This document shows positions 52,716 to 60,922 of a stretch of DNA of 64,000 nt, piece after piece. Origin of the DNA: CALNXN01 sp942490645 (GTDB lineage Bacteria; Pseudomonadota; Alphaproteobacteria; Rhodobacterales; Rhodobacteraceae); the NCBI GenBank assembly GCA_942490645.1, contig CALNXN010000010.1:62001-126000 (forward strand), given 5' to 3'. The notes under the pieces are model-generated. The model was given only the letters and a program-made list of their open reading frames with translations, was not told the DNA's origin and did not search any database. Within the stretch, counting starts at the first letter, position 1, and every line of letters starts with the position of its first letter. Position numbers and translations under genes: made by a program.

Positions 52716-53480
52716 ATGATGTCAACACAGATTGATGAGTTCACTGTCAGGCTTGCCAAGTCACCGCAGGATCTGCGAGCCGTTCAACGTCTGCGTTACG
52801 AGGTTTTCGTCGAGGAATTGGGCGGGGGCGGTTCGCTTGTGGATCACGAGCGGAAGCTGGAAGTTGACCGTTTTGATCCGCATTGCGATCATATGATCGT
52901 GGAGCATGCGCCCAGCGGTCAGATAGCAGGTGTCTATCGCCTGATGAGCCGCACACAAGCGCAGGCCGCCGGTCAGTTCTATTCGGAAAACGAATATGAT
53001 CTTGGCCCGCTTTTGTCTGCCCCGCGCGAGGTGCTGGAACTGGGGCGTTCGTGTATTCATAAGGCCTTCCGCAACGGCATTGCGATGCATGTACTATGGC
53101 GTGGTTTGGCGCAGGTTATCGCAGAGCGTGGCATAGATGTTCTGTTCGGTGTGGCGAGTTTTCATGGTACGGATACGCGTGCGCTGGCCGCGCCGCTGTC
53201 GTTGCTTCACCATCGTCATCTCGCGCCTCCAGCCTTGCGGGTGAGGGCGCGTCCGCCGGTCTGTCAGTCGATGGATATCATCCCGGAAAACGAACTGGAT
53301 CGGCCGGCTGCCATGGTGGCCATTCCGTCGTTGATCAAAGCCTATCTCAGGTTGGGCGGCTGTGTGGGCGAGGGGGCCTATATCGACCATGATTTCAACA
53401 CGACAGATGTCTGTTTGATCCTTGATATCAACGCGATGAACCCCGCGCAGGCCAAGCAATACCAAAGGCAGCCGTCGTGA
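52716..53480 (+). CDS. olsB: Ornithine-lipid N-acyltransferase OlsB
   Basis: A 254-residue protein of the OlsB/hemolysin-like acyltransferase group within the GNAT fold. It opens VRLAKSPQDLRAVQRLRYEVFVEELG and contains VLELGRSCIHKAFRNG and IDVLFGVASFHGTD, typical of OlsB. It attaches a 3-hydroxyacyl group from acyl carrier protein to ornithine, giving lyso-ornithine lipid. The next gene, olsA, starts within its stop (GTGA) and carries out the second acylation, which supports the assignment. Two adjacent ATG codons could serve as start. Confidence 0.88.
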   Translation: MMSTQIDEFTVRLAKSPQDLRAVQRLRYEVFVEELGGGGSLVDHERKLEVDRFDPHCDHMIVEHAPSGQIAGVYRLMSRTQAQAAGQFYSENEYDLGPLLSAPREVLELGRSCIHKAFRNGIAMHVLWRGLAQVIAERGIDVLFGVASFHGTDTRALAAPLSLLHHRHLAPPALRVRARPPVCQSMDIIPENELDRPAAMVAIPSLIKAYLRLGGCVGEGAYIDHDFNTTDVCLILDINAMNPAQAKQYQRQPS

Positions 53481-54304
53481 TCTGGGATGACGGTGTCGCA
53501 CCTGAACCGGTGCCGAAAACTCCGGCGGCGGTGCTGCGTATCTTGTGGCGGGGTTTGCCGATGGCGGTGCTGGTTTTTGGCGGCCTTTGCCTGTTGTTGA
53601 TCGTGCGACTGTTCGAGCGTCCGATCTTTGGCCTCGATCGCCCGGTGACGCCTTACATTACCGTTTTCGTGTGCCGCAACGCGTTGCGATTGCTGCGGTT
53701 GGATTTGCGGGTGCAGGGTGCTCCGATGCAGCAGCGCGGCGCGATCGTCGCCAATCACGGAAGTTGGCTCGATATCTTTGTGCTCAACGCCTCCAAGCGG
53801 ATCTATTTCGTATCCAAATCTGAGGTCGCGCGGTGGCCCGGCATCGGTTGGCTGGCCCGCGCAACCGGCACGGTGTTCATCGAACGCAATCCGGCCCGTG
53901 CGCGCGAACAGACGCAGGTCTTTCAGGACCGGTTGCTGGCGGGTCACAAACTGCTGTTTTTTCCCGAAGGCACCAGCACGGACGGGCGGCGGGTTTTGCC
54001 TTTCAAAACCACCCTTTTCGCGTCTTTCTTTGCGCCCGAGTTGCGCGCCGAAATAGCCGTACAGCCCGTTACGGTGGTGTACCGCGCGCCACACGGCAAG
54101 CAACCGCGCTTTTATGGCTGGTGGGGTGACATGTCTTTTGGCGGTCATTTGGTCGCCATGCTGGCCGCGCAGCAGCACGGCAGCGTCGATGTGATTTACC
54201 ACGACCCGATCCCAGTCTCTGAATACGCTGACCGCAAAGCGCTCGCGCGCGTCTGCGAAGACATTGTACGGCGTGGGTTCGAGGCGGCAGTCGCGGGCGA
54301 ATGA
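53477..54304 (+). CDS. olsA: Lyso-ornithine lipid O-acyltransferase OlsA
   Basis: A 275-residue membrane-bound PlsC-type acyltransferase. An N-terminal hydrophobic helix (about 25-47) precedes the catalytic H-x4-D (NHGSWLD) and FFPEGTSTDG, the substrate-binding block. In this pair it adds the second fatty acyl chain to lyso-ornithine lipid; it may also acylate lysophosphatidate. Start is GTG overlapping the olsB stop. It converges with a DUF1353 gene. Confidence 0.88.
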   Translation: MIWDDGVAPEPVPKTPAAVLRILWRGLPMAVLVFGGLCLLLIVRLFERPIFGLDRPVTPYITVFVCRNALRLLRLDLRVQGAPMQQRGAIVANHGSWLDIFVLNASKRIYFVSKSEVARWPGIGWLARATGTVFIERNPARAREQTQVFQDRLLAGHKLLFFPEGTSTDGRRVLPFKTTLFASFFAPELRAEIAVQPVTVVYRAPHGKQPRFYGWWGDMSFGGHLVAMLAAQQHGSVDVIYHDPIPVSEYADRKALARVCEDIVRRGFEAAVAGE

Positions 54305-54320
54305 CCACAGGGGCACGTGG

Positions 54321-55109
54321 CTAGTCCAACGCCTGCCAGATGCTGCTGTCGGGCACAAAGACCTCCCTGTGGTCCTGGCGCGTTTCATCTGTCAGTGAAC
54401 TGGATTCCAGCAGGTTGGCAAAATCAACGGCCGATTCAATCTCGGACAGGGGCGGATCGTGCAGCCAGATCAGTTGATTGGCGGTGACAAGGTTCAACCG
54501 CAGTCTTTGTCCCCGCACCAAACGCAGGGACAGGTTCCGCCAGATGTCCCACCCTGAATGGCCATCGTACTCGAAAGCGGACAGCAAATCGTCTTCAAAG
54601 GCGGTTCGCTTGCGAAAATACAAGGTGTCGTCTGGGGCTTCAGAGGCAGGTTGCGGCAACTTGCTGTTGTGCATCGCCTGATCGGTCCAGCGCGGTCCAC
54701 AATAATACACCGCCAGATACATCAGTTTGGCCTGTCTGGGGTGCGTGCCAGATACGATCATGGCGTCATGGAACGTACGGTGCACGTCGCGCCACGGCCT
54801 GATCCGCACATCGCAATAATAGTCATGCACCACGGAGGCGTCGCGGTATTTGCCTTCGTAGGGGCCGCCCACAAAGGACCACAAAGGCCAAGGGATAGAT
54901 GCACCATCAACCTGTGTGCCGACGGGCACTGGCCAGTCCATTTGACCTGCGTCGCGAAAGCCAAATTTGTTTTGAACCTGCATCAGACGACCATCAGGCA
55001 GGGGTTTGAGGATCAATTCCCCAAAATACTCCCCCAACGGATGTGTCGGTGCAGGGCCCAAAACGTGCGGTCCGTCAGTGGCCGAAGGCTGCGTCAGGCA
55101 CCAGTTCAA
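54321..55109 (-). CDS. DUF1353-type protein
   Basis: A 262-residue protein. The conserved DUF1353 core is visible: VPVGTQVDGASIPWPLWSF, then KYRDASVVHDYYCD and a YLAVYYCG segment. The family, common in phages and in bacteria, has His and Asp residues reminiscent of a hydrolase, but no proven activity I can name. No signal peptide is seen. Its start lies 35 bases inside the preceding secreted-protein gene, and I find no better start. It faces olsA tail to tail. Confidence 0.72.
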   Translation of the reverse strand: MNWCLTQPSATDGPHVLGPAPTHPLGEYFGELILKPLPDGRLMQVQNKFGFRDAGQMDWPVPVGTQVDGASIPWPLWSFVGGPYEGKYRDASVVHDYYCDVRIRPWRDVHRTFHDAMIVSGTHPRQAKLMYLAVYYCGPRWTDQAMHNSKLPQPASEAPDDTLYFRKRTAFEDDLLSAFEYDGHSGWDIWRNLSLRLVRGQRLRLNLVTANQLIWLHDPPLSEIESAVDFANLLESSSLTDETRQDHREVFVPDSSIWQALD

Positions 55110-55632
55110 GATCGCTGCCGCTGCCCCATTCCAGCATCAGGCAAGCCGTGCCCTGTCGTTGGAAATAGAGCGCTTCAAGCGCGTACCACCCGGCTTGTGG
55201 CACACTGACCTGTACTTCACCTGCCGGTTCACATGGGTGGCGGTCGTCATAATAGGCAATTTCCTGTCCGCCGATCGATGCTTCGATCCCATCGTTGGAC
55301 CACATATTCACTGTGTAGATACCAGCCGCGTCAAACCGGATGTAGCCGGTGATCTGAGCGGCGACATTGGTGGAGAACCGAGACGTCATGACCTTGCTGC
55401 CGTCTGTCGTGTCTTCATATGACAACCCGGACAGCGGTGGACCCTGCGTGGCGCGTTTGTCCAGCGCACTGCGTGCATCGGCCAATGTCTTGACGTCGGA
55501 CGGGTAGGCGTAGCTGACCGCAAGCCCGGCGGACAGACCCGAAGGCTGGGGATTGGCGGGCGTCAACTCAAGCGGAGCGGCCAATGCGGCCATTGGCAGG
55601 AATGAGGCGATAACACTGGCTGAAAATTTCAT
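55075..55632 (-). CDS. Secreted PA14-like domain protein
   Basis: A 185-residue protein with a signal peptide (about 1-18, ending ALAAP). The mature domain has the PA14/jelly-roll look: QITGYIRFDAAGIYTVNMWS followed by NDGIEASIGG and, near the end, AGWYALEALYFQRQGTACLML. PA14 domains bind carbohydrates or act as adhesion modules. Probably a periplasmic or exported ligand-binding protein. It overlaps the DUF1353 gene and is divergent from the VPLPA-CTERM gene. Confidence 0.72.
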   Translation of the reverse strand: MKFSASVIASFLPMAALAAPLELTPANPQPSGLSAGLAVSYAYPSDVKTLADARSALDKRATQGPPLSGLSYEDTTDGSKVMTSRFSTNVAAQITGYIRFDAAGIYTVNMWSNDGIEASIGGQEIAYYDDRHPCEPAGEVQVSVPQAGWYALEALYFQRQGTACLMLEWGSGSDLELVPDAAFGH

Positions 55633-55929
55633 TGTATGTCCTTGTTGGCTTGGGCATGCCGCCCTTTTTTACGGTTACGTTAATGGGGCATTGGACAGTC
55701 TGACAAGGGCGCAGATGGGAAAGTGATCGATTGCGGCGCGCCGTGTTCTACCGGTGATTGAGGTTTGTGTCTTGCGGAACAATACCGTGCACCAATCGGG
55801 ATTGTCGCGCTTCTTACAACACTGCCTTAATACGACCTTTATTTGCGTCAAATTTCAGACAAATCACCATATTCTTGGCGCAATGACAGGCTTTAAAGCT
55901 CGGGAATTCATTCCAACGGAGTAACAAGT
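55633..55929. promoter_or_regulatory. Divergent region between the PA14-like and VPLPA-CTERM genes
   Basis: 297 bases with no coding frame I can support. The half nearest 55929 is A/T-rich (for example CTTTATTTGCGTCAAATTTCAG) and should hold the plus-strand promoter; the half nearest 55633 serves the minus-strand gene. A GGAG site at 55918 precedes the plus ATG. Confidence 0.45.
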
Positions 55930-56631
55930 ATGTCCATCAGAACCGCAATATTATCCGCCGCCGTCGTTGTCGCTCTGCCTATGGCAGGCGCTGCAGCTAC
56001 TGTCGTCCCGTCATATGAAAACGGTTGGGTGCTCAGCAACGGCCGCGCATCGGACGCGAACACCAACACCTACACCGGGATCACATCAAGCCGCGAATAC
56101 CGTTCGTATTATCTGTTCGACATCAGCAGCTTTGCGGGTGAAACTGTGGAAACGGCAAAGTTGATATTCCGCGGCGGCAACGGCAACTTTGTCTCCAACG
56201 GGACATCGACCACGGCCACCATCTATGATGTGAGCCAAAGTTCGATCCCGATGCTCGACAATGCAACATCGGGTCCGTCCGGGTTTGCAGATCTCGGTTC
56301 GGGCTCCTCCTACGGCACGATTACTGCAAGCGGTTCGACAACAAGCTTCAGTATGCCTGAATTGTCCGTTGAACTGAACGCGGCCGGCATTGCTGACTTG
56401 AACGCAGCAATCACCAGCGGCGCGGATTCATTCGGGTTCGGTGCAGCTGTCACAAGCTCCACCGGGACACGAGCCATTTTGTGGTCCAGCTCGTCGGGCC
56501 TGAGCGCTGCCAGCCTCGAAATTGAAGTCGCGCCTGAAGTGGTCCCATTGCCTGCATCAGTTTTGATGCTGGGTGCCGGTATTGCTGGACTGGGCGGTCT
56601 TGGCGCAATGCGCCGTCGCAAAAAAGCCTGA
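55930..56631 (+). CDS. VPLPA-CTERM sorted surface protein
   Basis: A 233-residue exported protein: signal peptide about 1-24 (AAVVVALPMAGAAA), a beta-rich middle part (about 28-200, Ser/Gly/Thr-rich, with YRSYYLFDISSFAGETV) and the sorting tail VPLPASVLMLGAGIAGLGGL ending in RRRKKA. The tail is the VPLPA variant of PEP-CTERM signals, processed by an exosortase and linked to surface or exopolysaccharide structures. No exosortase is in this window. The body probably forms a beta-sandwich; its target is unknown. Confidence 0.87.
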   Translation: MSIRTAILSAAVVVALPMAGAAATVVPSYENGWVLSNGRASDANTNTYTGITSSREYRSYYLFDISSFAGETVETAKLIFRGGNGNFVSNGTSTTATIYDVSQSSIPMLDNATSGPSGFADLGSGSSYGTITASGSTTSFSMPELSVELNAAGIADLNAAITSGADSFGFGAAVTSSTGTRAILWSSSSGLSAASLEIEVAPEVVPLPASVLMLGAGIAGLGGLGAMRRRKKA

Positions 56632-56652
56632 TCCGAGGGCATATCTGACAAG

Positions 56653-56682
56653 AGGCGTCGCAACTCCTGCGGCGCCTTTTTT
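56653..56682 (+). terminator. Terminator of the VPLPA-CTERM gene
   Basis: AGGCGTCGCA pairs with TGCGGCGCCT (one G-T) over ten bases around loop ACTCC, directly followed by six T. It separates this gene from the rpsB promoter. Confidence 0.88.
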
Positions 56683-56699
56683 ATGGGTGATGATAGGGC

Positions 56700-56728
56700 T
56701 TGCGCGACACGCCGCGGGGGTCTATACG
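56700..56728 (+). promoter_or_regulatory. Probable promoter of rpsB-tsf
   Basis: -35 TTGCGC at 56700-56705 and -10 TATACG at 56723-56728 with the ideal 17-base spacer. Leader of about 115 bases before rpsB, with a small stem-loop at 56739-56757 (AAACCCGC with GCGGGGTTT). Confidence 0.55.
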
Positions 56729-56849
56729 GCGCGCACTGAAACCCGCAAGCGGGGTTTGGGCCAATGGGAGAGACATCCCCAAAGGTCCGCCGGTTGGCAC
56801 CAAACGTGTCATGCCCCCGCCCAGGATTAAACCGGAAAGGTATAACGAC

Positions 56850-57659
56850 ATGGCTCTTCCAGAGTTCACCATGCGCCAATTGCTTGAAGCAGGCGTACAC
56901 TTCGGCCACCAGACGCAGCGTTGGAACCCCCGTATGGGTCCGTTCATCTATGGCGCGCGCAACGGCATTCACATCATGGACCTCACGCAAACTGTTCCCA
57001 TGCTGGATCAGGCGCTGCAGGCGATCCGTGACACTGTCGCCAAAGGCGGCAGCATTCTGTTTGTTGGCACCAAGCGTCAGGCCGCACAGCCGATCGCCGA
57101 AGCCGCAGAGAAATGCGCACAGTATTACATGAACCACCGCTGGCTCGGTGGCACGCTGACCAACTGGCAGACCGTGTCGCAGTCGATCAACCGCCTCAAG
57201 GCAATTGACGAACAGTCCGAGCGTGGATTTGAAGGCCTGACCAAGAAAGAGCGTCTTGGCATGGAGCGCGATCAGGGCAAACTGCAAGCGTCGCTGGGCG
57301 GGATCCGCGAAATGGGCGGTCGCCCCGATCTGATCTTTGTCATCGACGTCAAGAAAGAAGCCCTCGCCATTGCCGAAGCCAACAAGCTGGGCATCCCGGT
57401 TGTGGCCGTCGTCGACACCAACTGCCCACCAGATGGCATCGACTATATCATCCCGGGCAATGACGATGCGGCGCGTGCGATTGCGCTTTATTGTGATCTG
57501 GCCGCGCGTGCGGCGTTGGATGGTATGTCCGCGCAACTGGGCGCCGCTGGCGTTGATCTGGGTGCGATGGAAGAGGCCCCTGCAGAAGAGGCCGTGACCG
57601 AAGACGCGCCCGCAGCAGACGCGCCGGCCACCACTGAAGAGACACCGGCAGAGGCGTGA
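56850..57659 (+). CDS. rpsB: 30S ribosomal protein S2
   Basis: A 269-residue S2, opening ALPEFTMRQLLEAGVHFGHQ, with NHRWLGGTLTNWQT and VIDVKKEALAIAEANKLGIP. An Ala/Glu/Pro-rich tail (about 235-269) exceeds the E. coli length. The ATG follows GGAAAGG; the longer frame from 56700 is only leader sequence. It is followed by tsf, the conserved order. Confidence 0.97.
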   Translation: MALPEFTMRQLLEAGVHFGHQTQRWNPRMGPFIYGARNGIHIMDLTQTVPMLDQALQAIRDTVAKGGSILFVGTKRQAAQPIAEAAEKCAQYYMNHRWLGGTLTNWQTVSQSINRLKAIDEQSERGFEGLTKKERLGMERDQGKLQASLGGIREMGGRPDLIFVIDVKKEALAIAEANKLGIPVVAVVDTNCPPDGIDYIIPGNDDAARAIALYCDLAARAALDGMSAQLGAAGVDLGAMEEAPAEEAVTEDAPAADAPATTEETPAEA

Positions 57660-57687
57660 GCCCCAGCCTGTCACACGTATGACATAT

Positions 57688-57708
57688 GGGGCAGGGATGA
57701 CCTGCCCC
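57688..57708 (+). other. Stem-loop between rpsB and tsf
   Basis: GGGGCAG pairs perfectly with CTGCCCC around a seven-base loop, without a T run after it. It may limit read-through or stabilise the rpsB message; that role is inference. Confidence 0.45.
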
Positions 57709-57739
57709 AACACCATCCATTCCAAAAGGAGAACCTGAG

Positions 57740-58615
57740 ATGGCGATTACAGCATCTATGGTCAAAGAACTGCGCGACAGCACCGGCGCGGGCATGATGG
57801 ACGCCAAAAAGGCACTGACAGAAAACAACGGCGACATGGAAGCCGCGGTTGATTGGCTGCGCACCAAGGGTCTGGCCAAAGCGGCCAAGAAATCCGGTCG
57901 GACGGCGGCCGAAGGGCTTGTGGCCGTCAACGTGAGCGGTGGCCACGGCGTGGCGGTTGAAGTGAACTCCGAGACAGATTTTGTCGGCAAGAACGCTGAT
58001 TTCCAGAAGATGGTCGCAGGCATTGCCAAAGTGGCACTGGGCGCGGGCGATCTGGACGCGCTGAAAGCGGCTGACATGAACGGGAAATCCGTCGAGCAGA
58101 CTGTCACAGACGCCGTTGCTGTGATCGGAGAGAACATGTCGGTGCGCCGACTGTCCGCAATCGATGGCGACACGGTCGTGTCCTACGTGCACAACGCCGC
58201 AGCACCCGGAATGGGTAAGATCGGCGTGTTGGTTGCCATGACTGGTGGCGACGAAGCGTTCGGCAAGCAGGTTGCAATGCACATCGCAGCCGTGAATCCT
58301 GCGTCCTTGTCCGAAGACGATCTGGACCCATCCGTGGTCGAGAAGGAAAAGCAGGTCCAGATGGACATCGCCCGTGAGAGCGGCAAGCCCGAAGCGGTGA
58401 TCGAAAAGATGATCGTGGGCCGGATGAAGAAATACATGTCCGAAGTGACCTTGCTGAACCAATCCTTCGTCGTGAACCCCGATGTGACTGTGGGTGATGC
58501 GGCCAAGGAAGTCGGCGCGACCATCACCGGTTTCGTGCGTTTGGAAGTGGGCGAGGGCATCGAAGTGGTCAAGGAAGACTTTGCCGCTGAAGTGGCCAAG
58601 GTCGGCCAAAGCTAA
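57740..58615 (+). CDS. tsf: Elongation factor Ts
   Basis: A 291-residue nucleotide-exchange factor for EF-Tu. The N-terminal UBA-like domain reads MVKELRDSTGAGMMDAKKAL, followed by EVNSETDFVGKNADF and the coiled-coil and core domains (VEKEKQVQMDIA). AAGGAGA precedes the ATG. Normal length. A terminator lies 26 bases after the stop. Confidence 0.97.
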   Translation: MAITASMVKELRDSTGAGMMDAKKALTENNGDMEAAVDWLRTKGLAKAAKKSGRTAAEGLVAVNVSGGHGVAVEVNSETDFVGKNADFQKMVAGIAKVALGAGDLDALKAADMNGKSVEQTVTDAVAVIGENMSVRRLSAIDGDTVVSYVHNAAAPGMGKIGVLVAMTGGDEAFGKQVAMHIAAVNPASLSEDDLDPSVVEKEKQVQMDIARESGKPEAVIEKMIVGRMKKYMSEVTLLNQSFVVNPDVTVGDAAKEVGATITGFVRLEVGEGIEVVKEDFAAEVAKVGQS

Positions 58616-58640
58616 GCACCGCAAAAGCGAAGCATACAGA

Positions 58641-58670
58641 AGGGGGCGCAGAGATGCGCTCCCTTTTTTG
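58641..58670 (+). terminator. Terminator of rpsB-tsf
   Basis: GGGGGCGCA pairs with TGCGCTCCC (one G-T) around loop GAGA, followed by six T. Confidence 0.88.
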
Positions 58671-58728
58671 TTGCCATCAGGGCGGCAGCGATATCTGTTA
58701 AGATCCTATATTAAAACGGGACTGGCAG

Positions 58729-59604
58729 ATGACTGATCGAAAACTGTACCTCGGGGCACTGACCGACAACCGTCGCTGGGACATGGTCAAAATCCGCCCG
58801 GACGACGTGTTCGTCGTGACTCCGCCCAAATGCGGGACGACATGGATGCAGACCATCGTGGCATTGCTGTTGTCTGGTGATCCTGAGGTGGAGACGGAAC
58901 TGTCGGTCAAAATGCCTTGGGTCGATATTCGTATCCGCGAAATGGACGAAGTTGCCGCCCGTCTCGAGAATATGACCCATCGGCGCAGCATGAAAAGCCA
59001 CACCCCGATGGATGGTCTGCCATTGGATGACAAGGCGCAGTACCTATGCGTCTTCCGCCACCCGCTCGATGCACATTTTTCCTACCGCAAACACGTGCGT
59101 AATATTCCGATGCCTTGGTTTGATCATTGGTATCCTGAAGACGATGAAGACGGCACGACCTTTCGCCGTTTTCTGGACGGTGGGGCCGAGGGGTTTGACG
59201 CCGACGCCATGCCGCTGGCGCATATCATCCAGCACTACAAAGCAGCGGTGGCCCTGAAAAATAGACCCAACGTCACGATGTTTCATTACGCGGATATGAC
59301 CCGTGATCTGCCCGGAACATTTGAAAAAGTCGCCTCTCTTTTGGAGGTGTCCTACACGCCAGATGTGATGGCTGATCTGGTGCAGGCGGCGCGTTTTGAC
59401 AACATGAAGGCCAATGCAGAACGCTACGCGCCGTCAGGGGGCAAAGGGTTCATGAAATCAGATTCTGATTTTTTCCACAGTGGCACCAGCGGCAAATGGG
59501 ATGGTAAACTCACTGCGGGGCAACTCTCGGCCTATGACGCGATGATGGATGCATCCTTGTCCAGCGCCGAAAGGGCGTGGCTGGAATATGGTGCTGCACC
59601 TTAG
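58729..59604 (+). CDS. PAPS-dependent sulfotransferase
   Basis: A 291-residue cytosolic sulfotransferase of family 1. The 5'-phosphosulfate loop FVVTPPKCGTTWMQTIV is at about 28-44, KSHTPMDGLP gives the region with the catalytic-type His, CVFRHPLDAHFSY is the 3'-phosphate motif, and the C-terminal K-G-x-G-like block is present as GGKGFMKSD. It transfers sulfate from PAPS to a small-molecule hydroxyl or amine; the acceptor is unknown. It is a single gene after the tsf terminator. Confidence 0.87.
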   Translation: MTDRKLYLGALTDNRRWDMVKIRPDDVFVVTPPKCGTTWMQTIVALLLSGDPEVETELSVKMPWVDIRIREMDEVAARLENMTHRRSMKSHTPMDGLPLDDKAQYLCVFRHPLDAHFSYRKHVRNIPMPWFDHWYPEDDEDGTTFRRFLDGGAEGFDADAMPLAHIIQHYKAAVALKNRPNVTMFHYADMTRDLPGTFEKVASLLEVSYTPDVMADLVQAARFDNMKANAERYAPSGGKGFMKSDSDFFHSGTSGKWDGKLTAGQLSAYDAMMDASLSSAERAWLEYGAAP

Positions 59605-59651
59605 CGCCTCTACTCCTCTGACTTTTCTACTATGTGAAGGGCGTTAACTGT

Positions 59652-59681
59652 TTAACCAAGCCCCTGAAATCGCTTGGTTAA
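59652..59681. repeat. Perfect 10-bp inverted repeat (operator or hairpin)
   Basis: TTAACCAAGC and GCTTGGTTAA form a perfect inverted repeat with a ten-base spacer, 47 bases after the sulfotransferase stop and 59 bases before the PilJ-N-like gene. No T run follows, so a dimeric regulator site or a hairpin without terminator function is more likely. Confidence 0.6.
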
Positions 59682-59740
59682 TGGATGCCTAGCATGGTTT
59701 TAGACGCATAAGTAGAAAATTTTAACGATGGAGTGTACTG

Positions 59741-60619
59741 ATGCGCAAGACTGCTTTTTCGATGGTCCTGAGCGCCGCAGCAATTGTCGCCGGCGCCGCC
59801 GCCTGGTCACCAACAACCGCATACGCCGGCGTTGCTGAGGTGCAAGCGGCAGAGCGGATCAACGTGGCCGGATTGCAGCGCTCTTTGATCCAGAAGATGA
59901 TCCGCGATACGTGTTTTGTGATGTCGGGATTGGCTGGAGAAGAGAAAGCTCTGGATGTGGCGACCGTTGCACAGGAGTTCGAAACGGTGTTGAACGGTTT
60001 GACGGATGGAGTGGCCGCACGTGGTCTGTCGCCAGAAGAAAACCCCAAGGTACGTGAAAAACTTGAGGATGTCAGCGATTTGTGGGGCACGCTCGGGCCT
60101 GCGGTCCGGCAGGTTGCGGCGGGTGACCTGCACACCGTCCCAATGGGCCAAATCATTGAATTATCGCCCCAAATCGCACAAGCCATGAATACAGCCGTAG
60201 GCGAAATGGCCAATCAGGTCGATGGTCAGCGCGCCTTTGCTCAAACAGGGCGAACGCTGGACCTGGCCGGTCGGCAGCGCATGTTGTCTTTCAAGGTCGC
60301 CAAGGAAGTGTGTTTTGTCACTCGGGACATTGATGCCAGAAAAAACCGTACAATGGCCCTTGAAACGATGGCGCAGTTCGAACAGGCGTTGAATGATTTG
60401 CGCAATGGTGCGCCTCAACGGGGCATCACCGCGCTGAGTGGCGACGCGCTGGAACGTCTGGCCGATGTCGAAAAGACGTGGGCTGAATTGAACCCGCTTT
60501 TGGGTAAGCTCCAGCGTGCCGGAGTGGCAGCAAAACAAGACGATAAACTGGAGATGGCTCGGTTGACTGATCAGCTGCGCGCGCAATCCCACGCTCTCGT
60601 TCTGGCGTATATTGACTGA
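59741..60619 (+). CDS. Secreted protein with two PilJ-N/NIT-like helical repeats
   Basis: A 292-residue protein with a signal peptide (about 1-27, ending TTAYA). Two related helical-bundle repeats follow: about 30-150 with AERINVAGLQRSLIQKMIRDTCF and about 165-292 with LDLAGRQRMLSFKVAKEVCFVTR. The N-x-A-G-x-Q/R-R-x-L pattern is that of the N-terminal sensor part of PilJ-type and nitrate-sensing transducers. Each repeat has one Cys. No membrane anchor or signalling domain follows, so it is a free periplasmic protein, perhaps a ligand sensor. Confidence 0.72.
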   Translation: MRKTAFSMVLSAAAIVAGAAAWSPTTAYAGVAEVQAAERINVAGLQRSLIQKMIRDTCFVMSGLAGEEKALDVATVAQEFETVLNGLTDGVAARGLSPEENPKVREKLEDVSDLWGTLGPAVRQVAAGDLHTVPMGQIIELSPQIAQAMNTAVGEMANQVDGQRAFAQTGRTLDLAGRQRMLSFKVAKEVCFVTRDIDARKNRTMALETMAQFEQALNDLRNGAPQRGITALSGDALERLADVEKTWAELNPLLGKLQRAGVAAKQDDKLEMARLTDQLRAQSHALVLAYID

Positions 60620-60621
60620 TC

Positions 60622-60660
60622 AAAAAAATCGGGGTCGCCCACACACACAGGCGACCCCGA
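60622..60660 (-). terminator. Minus-strand terminator downstream of luxR
   Basis: On the minus strand TCGGGGTCGCC pairs with GGCGACCCCGA over 11 bases around a ten-base loop, followed by T-rich ATTTTTTTG. It is in the wrong orientation to end the plus-strand PilJ-N gene by itself but ends minus-strand transcription 262 bases past the luxR stop. Confidence 0.85.
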
Positions 60661-60922
60661 AACACTACCCCTGCAAGGCCTTTATCCGGGGAGGAGACAG
60701 GCGGTCGCAAGGTCCGACCTGAAAACGGAACAATACATTCCCAGGTCGGGATCCGGAAAAATCCGGTCAGACAAAAGAGCCTTGCAATCCCAAGGGTTCT
60801 GTCCGGGGTTCCAGCGGCCAAGCCACCACTCACGGAACAACCCCAATTTGCCATTTGACTTCGGGTAAGGGAAGTCAGGGATTCCTTACCTATTTGTTAA
60901 TTCTGATGAAACTTTTGTAAAA
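60661..60922 (-). ncRNA. Structured noncoding stretch: luxR 3' region or small RNA candidate
   Basis: 262 bases with no coding frame of note but several perfect inverted repeats: TGCAAGGC/GCCTTGCA at 60672 and 60779, CCGACCTG/CAGGTCGG at 60714 and 60742 nested inside it, TGACTTC/GAAGTCA at 60856 and 60871, and GGTAAGG/CCTTACC at 60864 and 60884, which excludes the former. On the minus strand it ends at the strong terminator at 60622-60660, and contains CTCCTCCCC, complementary to ribosome binding sites, in the large loop. This could be a long luxR 3' UTR or an independent small RNA. No match to tmRNA, RNase P or SRP RNA is apparent. Confidence 0.5.

Noticed and set aside
53378..54388. 336-codon minus-strand frame opposite olsA
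   Set aside because: OlsA on the plus strand has catalytic motifs and overlaps olsB; the minus frame has none.
56310..57725. 471-codon open frame on the minus strand
   Set aside because: It lies antisense to rpsB and to the VPLPA-CTERM gene, has no family motifs and reads as the reverse of highly conserved coding sequence.
59645..59664. TTAA-N-TTAA pair as a CtrA binding site, suggested by chpT in the window
   Set aside because: The two TTAA units are four bases apart, not the seven required by the CtrA consensus.
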